Position numbers and translations under genes: made by a program. Below, piece after piece: positions 36,201 to 51,100 of a DNA stretch of 64,000 bases. Origin of the DNA: Zhengitettix transpicula (taxonomy: Eukaryota; Arthropoda; Insecta; Orthoptera; Tetrigidae); assembly GCA_037074705.1 (NCBI GenBank), contig JAYJMR010000058.1, forward strand, positions 95,985 to 159,984. The letters are read 5' to 3'. Every line of letters starts with the position of its first letter. The stretch's first letter is position 1. Below the pieces are notes generated by a model that saw only the letters and a program-made list of their open reading frames with translations, had not been told where the DNA came from and made no database searches.

Positions 36201-39200
36201 AATAGATTAAGATTTTAAAAGTGCAGGTTTGACTAATTTTTATAAAGAACGAGTCATTTATTATGAAATAAGACTTTGTTATTTGAAGATTCTTGGTTGG
36301 TGAAATTCCAAACTTGTCGTCGAAACGTCGAAATATTACGATATATTAATAAATATTAATGGATTAAGATTTTAGAAGTGCAGGTTTGAGTAATTTTTAT
36401 AAAGAACGAGTCATTTATTATGAAATAAGACTTTGTTATTTGAAGATTCTTGGTTGGTGAAATTCCAAACTTGTCGTCGAAACGTCGAAATATTACGATA
36501 TATTAATTAATATTAATGGATTAAGATTTTAGAAGTGCAGGTTTGAGTAATTTTTATAAAGAACGAGTCATTTATTATGAAATAAGACTTTGTTATTTGA
36601 AGATTCTTGGTTGGTGAAATTCCAAACTTGTCGTCGAAACGTCGAAATATTACGATATATTAATTAATATTAATGGAATAAGATTTTAGAAGTGCAGGTT
36701 TGAGTAATTTTTATAAAGAACGAGTCATTTATTATGAAATAAGACTTTGTTATTTGAAGATTCTTGGTTGGTGAAATTCCAAACTTGTCGTCGAAACGTC
36801 GAAATATTGGGATATATTAATTAATATTAATGGATTAAGATTTTAGAAGTGCAGGTTTGAGTAATTTTTATAAAGAACGAGTCATTTATTATGAAATAAG
36901 ACTTTGTTATTTGAAGATTCTTGGTTGGTGAAATTCCAAACTTGTCGTCGAAACGTCGAAATATTACGATATATTAATTAATATTAATGGATTAAGATTT
37001 TAGAAGTGCAGGTTAGAGTAATTTTTATAAAGAACGAGTCATTTATTATGAAATAAGACTTTGTTATTTGAAGATTCTTGGTTGGTGAAATTCCAAACTT
37101 GTCATCGAAACGTCGAAATATTACGATATATTAATTAATATTAATGGATTAAGATTTTAGAAGTGCAGGTTTGAGTAATTTTTATAAAGAACGAGTCATT
37201 TATTATGAAATAAGACTTTGTTATTTGAAGATTCTTGGTTGGTGAAATTCCAAACTTGTCGTCGAAACGTCGAAATATTGGGATATATTAATTAATATTA
37301 ATAGATTAAGATTTTAGAAGTGCTGGTTTGAGTAATTTTTATAAAGAACGAGTCATTTATTATGAAATAAGACTTTGTTATTTGAAGATTCTTGGTTGGT
37401 GAAATTCCAAACTTGTCGTCGAAACGTCGAAATATTACGATATATTAATTAATATTAATGGATTAAGATTTTAGAAGTGCTGGTTTGAGTAATTTTTATA
37501 AAGAACGAGTCATTTATTATGAAATAAGACTTTGTTATTTGAAGATTCTTGGTTGGTGAAATTCCAAACTTGTCGTCGAAACGTCGAAATATTACGATAT
37601 ATTAATTAATATTAATGGATTAAGATTTTAGAAGTGCTGGTTTGAGTAATTTTTATAAAGAACGAGTCATTTATTATGAAATAAGACTTTGTTATTTGAA
37701 GATTCTTGGTTGGTGAAATTCCAAACTTGTCGTCGAAACGTCGAAATATTACGATATATTAATTAATATTAATGGATGAAGATTTTAGAAGTGCTGGTTT
37801 GAGTAATTTTTATAAAGAACGAATCATTTATTATGAAATAAGACTTTGTTATTTGAAGATTCTTGGTTGGTGAAATTCCAAACTTGTCGTCGAAACGTCG
37901 AAATATTACGATATATTAAATAATATTAATGGATTAAGATTTTAGAAGTGCAGGTTTGAGTAATTTTTATAAAGAACGAGTCATTTATTATGAAATAAAC
38001 TTTGTTATTTGAAGATTCTTGGTTGGTAAAATTCCAAACTTGTCGTCGAAACGTCGAAATATTACGATATATTAATTAATATTAATGGATTAAGATTTTA
38101 GAAGTGCTGGTTTGAGTAATTTTTATAAAGAACGAGTCATTTATTATGAAATAAGACTTTGTTATTTGAAGATTCTTGGTTGGTGAAATTCCAAACTTGT
38201 CGTCGAAACGTCGAAATATTACGATATATTAATTAATATTAATAGATTAAGATTTTAGAAGTGCAGGTTTGAGTAATTTTAATAAAGAACGAGTCATTTA
38301 TTATGAAATAAGACTTTGTTATTTGAAGATTCTTGGTTGGTGAAATTCCAAAATTGTCGTCGAAACGTCGAAATATTACGATATATTAATTATTATTAAT
38401 GGATTAAGATTTTCGAAGTGCAGGTTTGAGTAATTTTTATAAAGAACGAGTCATTTATTATGAAATAAGACTTTGTTATTTGAAGATTCTTGGTTGGTGA
38501 AATTCCAAACTTGTCGTCGATACGTCGAAATATTACGATATATTAATTAATATTAATGGATTAAGATTTTAGAAGTGCAGGTTTGAGTAATTTTTATAAA
38601 GAACGAGTCATTTATTATGAAATAAGACTTTGTTATTTGAAGATTCTTGGTTGGTGAAATTCCAAACTTGTCGTCGAAACGTCGAAATATTACGATATAT
38701 TAATTAATATTAATGGATTAAGATTTTAGAAGTGCTGGTTTGAGTAATTTTTATAAAGAACGAGTCATTTATTATGAAATAAGACTTTGTTATTTGAAGA
38801 TTCTTGGTTGGTGAAATTCCAAACTTGTCGTCGAAACGTCGAAATATTACGATATATTAATTAATATTAATGGATTAAGATTTTAGAAGTGCTGGTTTGA
38901 GTAATTTTTATAAAGAACGAGTGATTTATTATGAAATAAGACTTTGTTATTTGAAGACTCTAGGTTGGTGAAATTCCAAACTTGTCGTCGAAACGTCGAA
39001 ATATTACGATATATTAATTAATATTAATGAATGAAGATTTTAGAAGTGCTGGTTTGAGTAATTTTTATAAAGAACGAATCATTTATTATGAAATAAAACT
39101 TTGTTATTTGAAGATTCTTGGTTGGTGAAATTCCAAACTTGTCGTCGAAACGTCGAAATATTACGATATATTAATTAATATTAATGGATTAAGATTTTAG

Positions 39201-42160
39201 AAGTGCAGGTTTGAGTAATTTTTATAAAGAACGAGTCATTTATTATGAAATAAGACTTTGTTATTTGAAGATTCTTTGTTGGTGAAATTCCAAACTTGTC
39301 GTCGAAACGTCGAAATATTGGGATATATTAATTAATATTAATAGATAAAGATTTTAGAAGTGCAGGTTTGAGTAATTTTTATAAAGAACGAGTCATTTAT
39401 TATGAAATAAGACTTTGTTATTTGAAGATTCTTTGTTGGTGAAATTCCAAACTTGTCGTCGAAACGTCGAAATATTACGATATATTAATTAATATTAATG
39501 GATTAAGATTTTAGAAGTGCAGATTTGAGTAATTTTTATAAAGAACGAGTCATTTATTATGAAATAAGACTTTGTTATTTGAAGATTCTTGGTTGGTGAA
39601 ATTCCAAACTTGTCGTCGAAACGTCGAAATATTACGATATATTAATTAATATTAATGGATTAAGATTTTAGAAGTGCAGGTTTGAGTAATTTTTATAAAG
39701 AACGAGTCATTTATTATGAAATAAGGCTTTGTTATTTGAAGATTCTTGGTTGGTGAAATTCCAAACTTGTCGTCGAAACGTCGAAATATTACGATATATT
39801 AATTAATATTAATGGATTAAGATTTTAGAAGTGCAGGTTTGAGTAATTTTTATAAAGAACGAGTCATTTATTATGAAATAAGACTTTGTTATTTGAAGAT
39901 TGTTGGTTGGTGAAATTCCAAACTTGTCGTCGAAACGTCGAAATATTACAATATATTAATTAATATTAATAGATTAAGATTTTAGAAGTGCAGGTTTCAC
40001 TAATTTTTGAAAAGAACGAGTCATTTATTATGAAATAAGACTTTGTTATTTGAAGATTCTTGGTTGGTGAAATTCCAAACTTGTCGTCGAAACGTCGAAA
40101 TATTTTGATATATTAATTAATATTAATAGATTAAGATTTTAGAAGTGCTGGTTTGAGTAATTTTTATAAAGAACGAGTCATTTATTATGAAATAAAACTT
40201 TGTTATTTGAAGATTCTTGGTTGGTGAAATTCCAAACTTGTCGTCAAAACGTCGAAATATTATGATATATTAATTAATATTAATGGATGAAGATTTTAGA
40301 AGTGCAGGTTTGAGTAATTTTTATAAAGAACGAATCATTTATTATGAAATAAGACTTTGTTATTTGAAGATTCTTGGTTGGTGAAATTCCAAACTTGTCG
40401 TCGAAACGTCGAAATATTACGATATATTAATTAATATTAATGGATAAGATTTTAGAAGTGCAGGTTTGAGTAATTTTTATAAAGAACGAGTCATTTATTA
40501 TGAAATAAGACTTTGTTATTTGAAGATTCTTGGTTGGTGAAATTCCAAACTTGTCGTCGAAACGTCGAAATATTACGATATATTAATTAATATTAATAGA
40601 TTAAGATTTTAGAAGTGCAGGTTTGACTAATTTTTAAAAAGAACGAGTCATTTATTATGAAATAAGACTTTGTTATTTGAAGATTCTTGGTTGGTGAAAT
40701 TCCAAACTTGTCGTCGAAACGTCGAAATATTATTATATATTAATTAGTATTAATAGATTAAGAATATAGAAGTGCTGGTTTGAGTAATTTTTATAAAGAA
40801 CGAGTCATTTATTATGAAATAAGACTTTGTTATTTGAAGATTCTTGGTTGGTGAAATTCCAAACTTGTCGTCGAAACGTCGAAATATTACGATATATTAA
40901 TTAATATTAATGGATGAAGATTTTAGAAGATGAAGATTTTAGAAGTGCTGGTTTGAGTAATTTTTATAAAGAACGAGTCATTTATTATGAAATAAGACTT
41001 TGTTATTTGAAGATTCTTGGTTGGTGAAATTCCAAACTTGTCGTCGAAACGTCGAAATATTACGATATATTAAATAATATTAATGGATTAAGATTTTAGA
41101 AGTGCAGGTTTGAGTAATTTTTATAAAGAACGAGTCATTTATTATGAAATAAGACTTTGTTATTTGAAGATTCTTGGTTGGTGAAATTCCAAACTTGTCG
41201 TCGAAACGTCGAAATATTACGATATATTAATTAATATTAATGGATTAAGATTTTAGAAGTGCAGGTTTGAGTAATTTTTATAAAGAACGAGTCATTTATT
41301 ATGAAATAAGACTTTGTTATTTGAAGATTCTTGGTTGGTGAAATTCCAAACTTGTCGTCGAAACGTCGAAATATTATGATATATTAATTAATATTAATGG
41401 ATGAAGATTTTAGAAGTGCAGGTTTGAGTAATTTTTATAAAGAACGAATCATTTATTATGAAATAAGACTTTGTTATTTGAAGATTCTTGGTTGGTGAAA
41501 TTCCAAACTTGTCGTCGAAACGTCGAAATATTACGATATATTAATTAATATTAATGGATTAAGATTTTAGAAGTGCAGGTTTGAGTAATTTTTATAAAGA
41601 ACGAGTAATTTATTATGAAATAAGACTTTGTTATTTGAAGATTCTTGGTTGGTGAAATTCCAAACTTGTCGTCGAAACGTCGAAATATTACGATATATTA
41701 ATTAATATTAATGGATTAAGATTTTAGAAGTGCAGGTTTGAGTAATTTTTATAAAGAACGAGTCATTTATTATGAAATAAGACTTTGTTATTTGAAGATT
41801 CTTGGTTGGTGAAATTCCAAACTTGTCGTCGAAACGTCGAAATATTACGATATAATAATTAATATTAATAGATTAAGATTTTAGAAGTGCAGGTTTGAGT
41901 AATTTTTATAAAGAACGAGTCATTTATTATGAAATAAGACTTTGTTATTTGAAGATTCTTGGTTGGTGAAATTCCAAACTTGTCGTCGAAACGTCGAAAT
42001 ATTACGATATATTAATTAATATTATTGGATTAAGATTTTAGAAGTGCAGGTTTGAGTAATTTTTATAAAGAACGAGTCATTTATTATGAAATAAGACTTT
42101 GTTATTTGAAGATTCTTGGTTAGTGAAATTCCAAACTTGTCGTCGAAACGTCGAAATATT
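33260..42160. repeat. Mixed monomer block with an 8/8/7-monomer rhythm
   Basis: About 57 monomers, mostly ACG-type, with less obvious long duplications. A monomer pairing GGATGAAG (GAATGAAG in one copy) with GAACGAATC begins at 37,774, 39,029, 40,284 and 41,399. The spacings are 1,255, 1,255 and 1,115 bases, that is 8, 8 and 7 monomers (the last plus a 16-base local duplication). Other GGATGAAG copies at 34,164 and 34,950 lack the GAACGAATC partner. Confidence 0.65.
40913..40944. repeat. 16-bp direct duplication inside one monomer
   Basis: GATGAAGATTTTAGAA occurs twice in a row (40,913-40,928 and 40,929-40,944), lengthening this monomer to 173 bases. It looks like a replication-slippage event and is private to this copy. 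Confidence 0.95.
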
Positions 42161-45100
42161 ATGATATATTAATTAGTATTAATAGATTAAGATTTTAGAA
42201 GTGCTGGTTTGAGTAATTTTTATAAAGAACGAGTCATTTATTATGAAATAAGACTTTGTTATTTGAAGATTCTTGGTGGGTGAAATTCCAAACTTGTCGT
42301 CGAAACGTCGAATTATTGGGATATTTAAATTAATATTAATAGATTAAGATTTTAGAAGTGCTGGTTTGAGTAATTTTTATAAAGAACGAGTCATTTATTA
42401 TGAAATAATACTTTGTTATTTGAAGATTCTTGGTTGGTGAAATTCCAAACTTGTCGTCGAAACGTCGAAATATTACGATATATTAATTAATATTAATGGA
42501 TTAAGATTTTGGAAGTGCAGGTTTGAGTAATTTTTATAAAGAACGAGTCATTTATTATGAAATAAGACTTTGTTATTTGAAGATTCTTGGTTGGTGAAAT
42601 TCCAAACTTGTCGTCGAAACGTCGAAATATTACGATATATTAATTAATATTAATGGATTAAGATTTTAGAAGTGCAGGTTTGAGTAATTTTTATAAAGAA
42701 CGAGTCATTTATTATGAAATAAGACTTTGTTATTTGAAGATTCTTGGTTGGTGAAATTCCAAACTTGTCGTCGAAACGTCGAAATATTACGATATATTAA
42801 TTAATATTAATAGATTAAGATTTTAGAAGTGCTGGTTTGAGTAATTTTCATAAAGAACGAGTCATTTATTATGAAATAAGACTTTGTTATTTGAAGATTC
42901 TTGGTTGGTGAAATTCCAAACTTGTCGTCGAAACGTCGAAATATTATGATATATTAATTAGTATTAATAGATTAAGATTTTAGAAGTGCTGGTTTGAGTA
43001 ATTTTTATAAAGAACGAGTCTTTTATTATGAAATAAGACTTTGTTATTTGAAGATTCTTGGTTGGTGAAATTCCAAACTTGTCGTCGAAACGTCGAAATA
43101 TTACGATATATTAATTAATATTATTGGATTAAGATTTTAGAAGTGCAGGTTTGAGTAATTTTTATAAAGAACGAGTCATTTATTATGAAATAAGACTTTG
43201 TTATTTGAAGATTCTTGGTTGGTGAAATTCCAAACTTGTCGTCGAAACGTCGAAATATTATGATATATTAATTAGTATTAATAGTTTAAGATTTTAGAAG
43301 TGCTGGTTTGAGTAATTTTTATAAGAACGAGTCATTTATTATGAAATAGACTTTGTTATTTGAAGATTCTTGGTGGGTGAAATTCCAACTTGTCGTCGAA
43401 ACGTCGAAATATTATGATATATTAATTAGTATTAATAGATTAAGATTTTAGAAGTGCTGGTTTGAGTAATTTTTATAAAGAACGAGTCTTTTATTATGAA
43501 ATAAGACTTTGTTATTTGAAGATTCTTGGTTGGTGAAATTCCAAACTTGTCGTCGAAACGTCGAAATATTACGATATATTAATTAATATTATTGGATTAA
43601 GATTTTAGAAGTGCAGGTTTGAGTAATTTTTATAAAGAACGAGTCATTTATTATGAAATAAGACTTTGTTATTGAAGATTCTTGGTTGGTGAAATTCCAA
43701 ACTTGTCGTCGAAACGTCGAAATATTATGATATATTAATTAGTATTAATAGATTAAGATTTTAGAAGTGCTGGTTTGAGTAATTTTTATAAAGAACGAGT
43801 CATTTATTATGAAATAAGACTTTGTTATTTGAAGATTCTTGGTGGTGAAATTCCAAACTTGTCGTCGAAACGTCGAAATATTGGGATATATTAATTAATA
43901 TTAATAGATTAAGATTTTAGAAGTGCTGGTTTGAGTAATTTTTATAAAGAACGAGTCATTTATTATGAAATAATACTTTGTTATTTGAAGATTCTTGGTT
44001 GGTGAAATTCCAAACTTGTCGTCGAAACGTCGAAATATTACGATATAATAATTAATATTAATGGATTAAGATTTTGGAAGTGCAGGTTTGAGTAATTATT
44101 ATAAAGAACGAGTCATATATTATGAAATAAGACTTTGTTATTTGAAGATTCTTGGTTGGTGAAATTCCAAACTTGTCGTCGAAACGTCGAAATATTACGA
44201 TATATTAATTAATATTAATGGATTAAGATTTTAGAAGTGCAGGTTTGAGTAATTTTTATAAAGAACGAGTCATTTATTATGAAATAAGACTTTGTTATTT
44301 GAAGATTCTTGGTTGGTGAAATTCCAAACTTGTCGTCGAAACGTCGAAATATTACGATATATTAATTAATATTAATAGATTAAGATTTTAGAAGTGCTGG
44401 TTTGAGTAATTTTCATAAAGAACGAGTCATTTATTATGAAATAAGACTTTGTTATTTGAAGATTCTTGGTTGGTGAAATTCCAAACTTGTCGTCGAAACG
44501 TCGAAATATTATGATATATTAATTAGTATTAATAGATTAAGATTTTAGAAGTGCTGGTTTGAGTAATTTTTATAAAGAACGAGTCTTTTATTATGAAATA
44601 AGACTTTGTTATTTGAAGATTCTTGGTTGGTGAAATTCCAAACTTGTCGTCGAAACGTCGAAATATTATGATATATTAATTAGTATTAATAGATTAAGAT
44701 TTTAGAAGTGCAGGTTTGAGTAATTTTTATAAAGAACGAGTCATTTATTATGAAATAAGACTTTGTTATTTGAAGATTCTTGGTTGGTGAAATTCCAAAC
44801 TTGTCGTCGAAACGTCGAAATATTACGATATATTAATTAATATTAATGGATTAAGATTTTAGAAGTGCTGGTTTGAGTAATTTTTATAAAGAACGAGTCA
44901 TTTATTATGAAATAAGACTTTGTAATTTGAAGATTCTTGGTTGGTGAAATTCCAAACTTGTCGTCGAAACGTGGAAATATTACGATATATTAATTAATAT
45001 ATTAGCTGATTAAGATTTTAGAAGTGCAGGTTTGAGTAATTTTTATAAAGAACGAGTCATTTATTATGAAATAAGACTTTGTTATTTGAAGATTCTTGGT

Positions 45101-48100
45101 TGGTGAAATTCCAAACTTGTAGTCGAAACGTCGAAATATTACGATTTATTAATTAATATTAATGGATTAAGATTTTAGAAGTGCTGGTTTGAGTAATTTT
45201 TATAAAGAACGAGTCATTTATTATGAAATAAGACTTTGTTATTTGAAGATTCTTGGTTGGTGAAATTCCAAACTTGTCGTCGAAACGTCGAAATATTACG
45301 ATATATTAATTAATATTAATGGATTAAGATTTTAGAAGTGCAGGTTTGAGTAATTTTTATAAAGAACGAGTCATTTATTATGAAATAAGACTTTGTTATT
45401 TGAAGATTCTTGGTTCGTGAAATTCCAAACTTGTCGTCGAAACGTCGAAATATTACGATATATTAATTAATATTAATGGATTAAGATTTAGAAGTGCAGG
45501 TTTGAGTAATTTTTATAAAGAACGAGTCATTTATTATGAAATAAGACTTTGTTATTTGAAGATTCTTGGTTGGTGAAATTCCAAACTTGTCGTCGAAACG
45601 TCGAAATATTACGATATATTAATTAATATTAATGGAATAAGATTTTAGAAGTGCAGGTTTGAGTAATTTTTATAAAGAACGAGTCATTTATTATGAAATA
45701 AGACTTTGTTATTTGAAGATTCTTGGATGGTGAAATCCAAACTTGTCGTTGAAACGTCGAAATATTGGGATATATTAATTAATATTAATAGACTAAGATT
45801 TTAGAAGTGCAGGTTTAGGTAATTTTTATAAAGAACGAGTCATTTATTATGAAATAAGACGGTTATTTGAAGATTCTTGGTTGGTGAAATTCCAAACTTG
45901 TCGTCGAAACGTCGAAATATTGGGATATGTGAATTAATATTAATAGATTAAGATTTTAGAAGTGCTGGTTTGAGTAATTTTTATAAAGAACGAGTAATTT
46001 ATTATGAAATAAGACTTTGTTATTTGAAGATTCTTGTTGGTGAAATTCCAAACTTGTCGTCGAAACGTCGAAGTATTACGATATATTAATTAATATTAAT
46101 GGATTAAGATTTTAGAAGTGCAGGTTTGACTAATTTTTATAAGAACGAGTCATTTATTATGAAATAGGACTTTGTTATTTGAAGATTCTTGGTTGGTGAA
46201 ATTCCAAACTTGTCGTCGAAACGTCGAAGTATTACGATATATTAATTAATATTAATGGATTAAGATTTTAGAAGTGCAGGTTTGAGTAATTTTTATAAAG
46301 AACGAGTCATTTATTATGAAATAAGACTTTGTTATTTGAAGATTCTTGGTGGTGAAATTCCAAACTTGTCGTCGAAACGTCGAAATATTACGATATATTA
46401 ATTAATATTAATGGATTAAGATTTTAGAAGTGCTGGTTTGAGTAATTTTTATAAAGAACGAGTCATTTATTATGAAATATGACTTTGTTATTTGAAGATT
46501 CTTGGTTCGTGAAATTCCAAACTTGTCGTCGAAACGTCGAAGTATTACGATATATTAATTAATATTAATGGATTAAGATTTTAGAAGTGCAGGTTTGAGT
46601 AATTTTTATAAAGAACGAGTCATTTATTATGAAATAAGACTTTGTTATTTGAAGATTCTTGGTTGGTGAAATTCCAACTTGTCGTCGAAACGTCGAAATA
46701 TTACGATATATTAATTAATATTAATAGATTAAGATTTTAGAAGTGCTGGTTTGAGTAATTTTCATAAAGAACGAGTCATTTATTATGAAATAAGACTTTG
46801 TTATTTGAAGATTCTTGGTTGGTGAAATTCCAAACTTGTCGTCGAAACGTCGAAATATTATGATATATTAATTAGTATTAATAGATTAAGATTTTAGAAG
46901 TTTCTGGTTTAAGTAATTTTTATAAATAACGAGTCATTTATTATGAAATAATACTTTGTTATTTGAAGATTCTTGGTTGGTGAAATTCCAAACTTGTCGT
47001 CGAAACGTCGAAATATTACGATATATTAAATTATATTAATGGATTAAGATTTTGGAAGTGCAGGTTTAAGTAATTATTAAAAAGGATCGAGTCATTATTA
47101 TGAAATAAGACTTTGTTATTTGAAGATTCTTGGTTGGTGAAATTCCAAACTTGTCGTCGAACGTCGAAATATTACGATATATTAATTAATATTAATGGAT
47201 TAAGATTTTAGAAGTGCAGGTTTGAGTAATTTTTATAAAGAACGAGTCATTTATTATGAAATAAGACTTTGTTATTTGAAGATTCTTGGTTGGTGAAATT
47301 CATAACTTGTCGTCGAAACGTCGAAATATTACGATATATTAATTAGTATTAATAGATTAAGATTTTAGAAGTGCTGGTTTGAGTAATTTTTATAAAGAAC
47401 GAGTCTTTTATTATGAAATAAGACTTTGTTATTGAAGATTCTTGGTTAGTGAAATTCCAAACTTGTCGTCGAAACGTCGAAATATTATGATATATTAATT
47501 AGTATTAATAGATTAAGATTTTAGAAGTGGAGGTTTGAGTAATTTATATAAAGAACGAGTCATTTATTATGAAATAAGACTTTGTTATTTGAAGATTCTT
47601 GGTTGGTGAAATCCAAACTTGTCGTCGAAACGTCGAAATATTACGATATATTAATTAATATTAATGGATTAAGATTTTAGAAGTGCTGGTTTGAGTAATT
47701 TTTATAAAGAACGAGTCATTTATTATGAAATAAGACTTTGTAATTTGAAGATTCTTGGTTGGTGAAATTCCAAACTTGTCGTCGAAACGTCGAAATATTA
47801 CGATATATTAATTAATATTAATGGATTAGATTTTAGAAGTGCAGGTTTGAGTAATTTTTATAAAGAACGAGTCATTTATTATGAAATAAGACTTTGTTAT
47901 TTGAAGATTCTTGGTTGGTGAAATTCCAAACTTGTCGTCGAAACGTCGAAATATTACGATATATTAATTAATATTAATGGATTAAGATTTTAGAAGTGCT
48001 GGTTTGAGTAATTTTTATAAAGAACGAGTCATTTATTATGAAATAAGACTTTGTTATTTGAAGATTCTTGGTTGGTGAAATTCCAAACTTGTCGTCGAAA

Positions 48101-51100
48101 CCGTCGAAATATTACGATATATTAATTAATATTAATGGATTAAGATTTTAGAAGTGCAGGTTTGAGTAATTTTTATAAAGAACGAGTCATTTATTATGAA
48201 ATAAGACTTTGTTATTTGAAGATTCTTGGTTCGTGAAATTCCAAACTTGTCGTCGAAACGTCGAAATATTACGATATATTAATTAATATTAATGGATTAA
48301 GATTTTAGAAGTGCAGGTTTGAGTAATTTTTATAAAGAACGAGTCATTTATTATGAAATAAGACTTTGTTATTTGAAGATTCTTGGTTGGTGAAATTCCA
48401 AACTTGTCGTCGAAACGTCGAAATATTACGATATATTAATTAATATTAATGAATAAGATTTTAGAAGTGCAGGTTTGAGTAATTTTTATAAGAACGAGTC
48501 ATTTATTATGAAATAAGACTTTGTTATTTGAAGATTCTTGGTTGGTGAAATTCCAAACTTGTCGTTGAAACGTCGAAATATTGGGATATATTAATTAATA
48601 TTAATAGACTAAGATTTTAGAAGTGCAGGTTTGAGTAATTTTTATAAAGAACGAGTCATTTATTATGAAATAAGACTGTTATTTGAAGATTCTTGGTTGG
48701 TGAAATTCCAAACTTGTCGTCGAAACGTCGAAATATTGGGATATGTGAATTAATATTAATAGATTAAGATTTTAGAAGTGCTGGTTTGAGTAATTTTTAT
48801 AAAGAACGAGTAATTTATTATGAAATAAGACTTTGTTATTTGAAGATTCTTGGTTGGTGAAATTCCAAACTTGTCGTCGAAACGTCGAAATATTACGATA
48901 TATTAATTAATATTAATGGATTAAGATTTTAGAAGTGCAGGTTTGAGTAATTTTTATAAAGAACGAGTCATTTATTATGAAATAGGACTTTGTTATTTGA
49001 AGATTCTTGGTTGGTGAAATTCCAAACTTGTCGTCGAAACGTCGAAGTATTACGATATATTAATTAATATTAATGGATTAAGATTTTAGAAGTGCAGGTT
49101 TGAGTAATTTTTATAAAGAACGAGTCATTTATTATGAAATAAGACTTTGTTATTTGAAGATTCTTGGTTGGTGAAATTCCAAACTTGTCGTCGAAACGTC
49201 GAAATATTACGATATATTAATTAATATTAATGGATTAAGATTTTAGAAGTGCTGGTTTGAGTAATTTTTATAAAGAACGAGTCATTTATTATGAAATATG
49301 ACTTTGTTATTTGAAGATTCTTGGTTCGTGAAATTCCAAACTTGTCGTCGAAACGTCGAAGTATTACGATATATTAATTAATATTAATGGATTAAGATTT
49401 TAGAAGTGCAGGTTGAGTAATTTTTATAAAGAACGAGTCATTTATTATGAAATAGGACTTTGTTATTTGAAGATTCTTGTTGGTGAAATTCCAAACTTGT
49501 CGTCGAAACGTCGAAATATTACGATATATTAATTAATATTAATGGATTAAGATTTTAGAAGTGCTGGTTTGAGTAATTTTTATAAAGAACGAGTCATTTA
49601 TTATGAAATAAGACTTTGTTATTTGAAGATTCTTGGTTGGTGAAATTCCAAACTTGTCGTCGAAACGTCGAAATATTACGATATATTAATTAATATTAAT
49701 GGATTAAGATTTTAGAAGTGCTGGTTTGAGTAATTTTTATAAAGAACGAGTCATTTATTATGAAATAAGACTTTGTTATTTGAAGATTCTTGGTTGGTGA
49801 AATTCCAAACTTGTCGTCGAAACGTCGAAATATTACGATATATTAATTAATATTAATGGATTAAGATTTTAGAAGTGCAGGTTTGAGTAATTTTTATAAA
49901 GAACGAGTCATTTATTATGAAATAAGACTTTGTTATTTGAAGATTCTTGGTTGGTGAAATTCAAACTTGTCGTCGAAACGTCGAAATATTACGATATATT
50001 ATTAATATTAATGGATTAAGATTTTAGAAGTGCAGGTTTGAGTAATTTTTATAAAGAACGAGTCATTTATTATGAAATAAGACTTTGTTATTTGAAGATT
50101 CTTGGTTGGTGAAATTCCAAACTTGTCGTCGAAAACGTCGAAATATTGGGATATATTAATTAATATTAATAGATTAAGATTTTAGAAGTGCTGGTTTGAG
50201 TAATTTTTATAAAGAACGAGTCATTTATTATGAAATAAGACTTTGTTATTTGAAGATTCTTGGTTGGTGAAATTCTAAACTTGTCGTCGAAACGTCGAAA
50301 TATTACGATATATTAATTAATATTAATGGATTAAGATTTTAGAAGTGCTGGTTTGAGTAATTTTTATAAAGAACGAGTCATTTATTATGAAATAAGACTT
50401 TGTTATTTGAAGATTCTTGGTTGGTGAAATTCCAAACTTGTCGTCGAAACGTCGAAATATTACGATATATTAATTAATATTAATGGATTAAGATTTTAGA
50501 AGTGCAGGTTTGAGTAATTTTTATAAAGAACGAGTCATTTATTATGAAATAAGACTTTGTTATTTGAAGATTCTTGGTTCGTGAAATTCCAAACTTGTCG
50601 TCGAAACGTCGAAATATTACGATATATTAATTAATATTAATGGATTAAGATTTTAGAAGTGCAGGTTTGAGTAATTTTATAAAGAACGAGTCATTTATTA
50701 TGAAATAAGACTTTGTTATTTGAAGATTCTTGGTTGGTGAAATTCCAAACTTGTCGTCGAAACGTCGAAATATTACGATATATTAATTAATATTAATGGA
50801 ATAAGATTTTAGAAGTGCAGGTTTGAGTAATTTTATAAAGAACGAGTCATTTATTATGAAATAAGACTTTGTTATTTGAAGATTCTTGGTTGGTGAAATT
50901 CCAAACTTGTCGTCGAAACGTCCAAATATTGGGATATATTAATTAATATTAATAGACTAAGATTTTAGAAGTGCAGGTTTGAGTAATTTTTATAAAGAAC
51001 GAGTCATTTATTATGAAATAAGACTTTGTTATTTGAAGATTCTTGGTTGGTGAAATTCCAAACTTGTCGTCGAAACGTCGAAATATTGGGATATGTTAAT

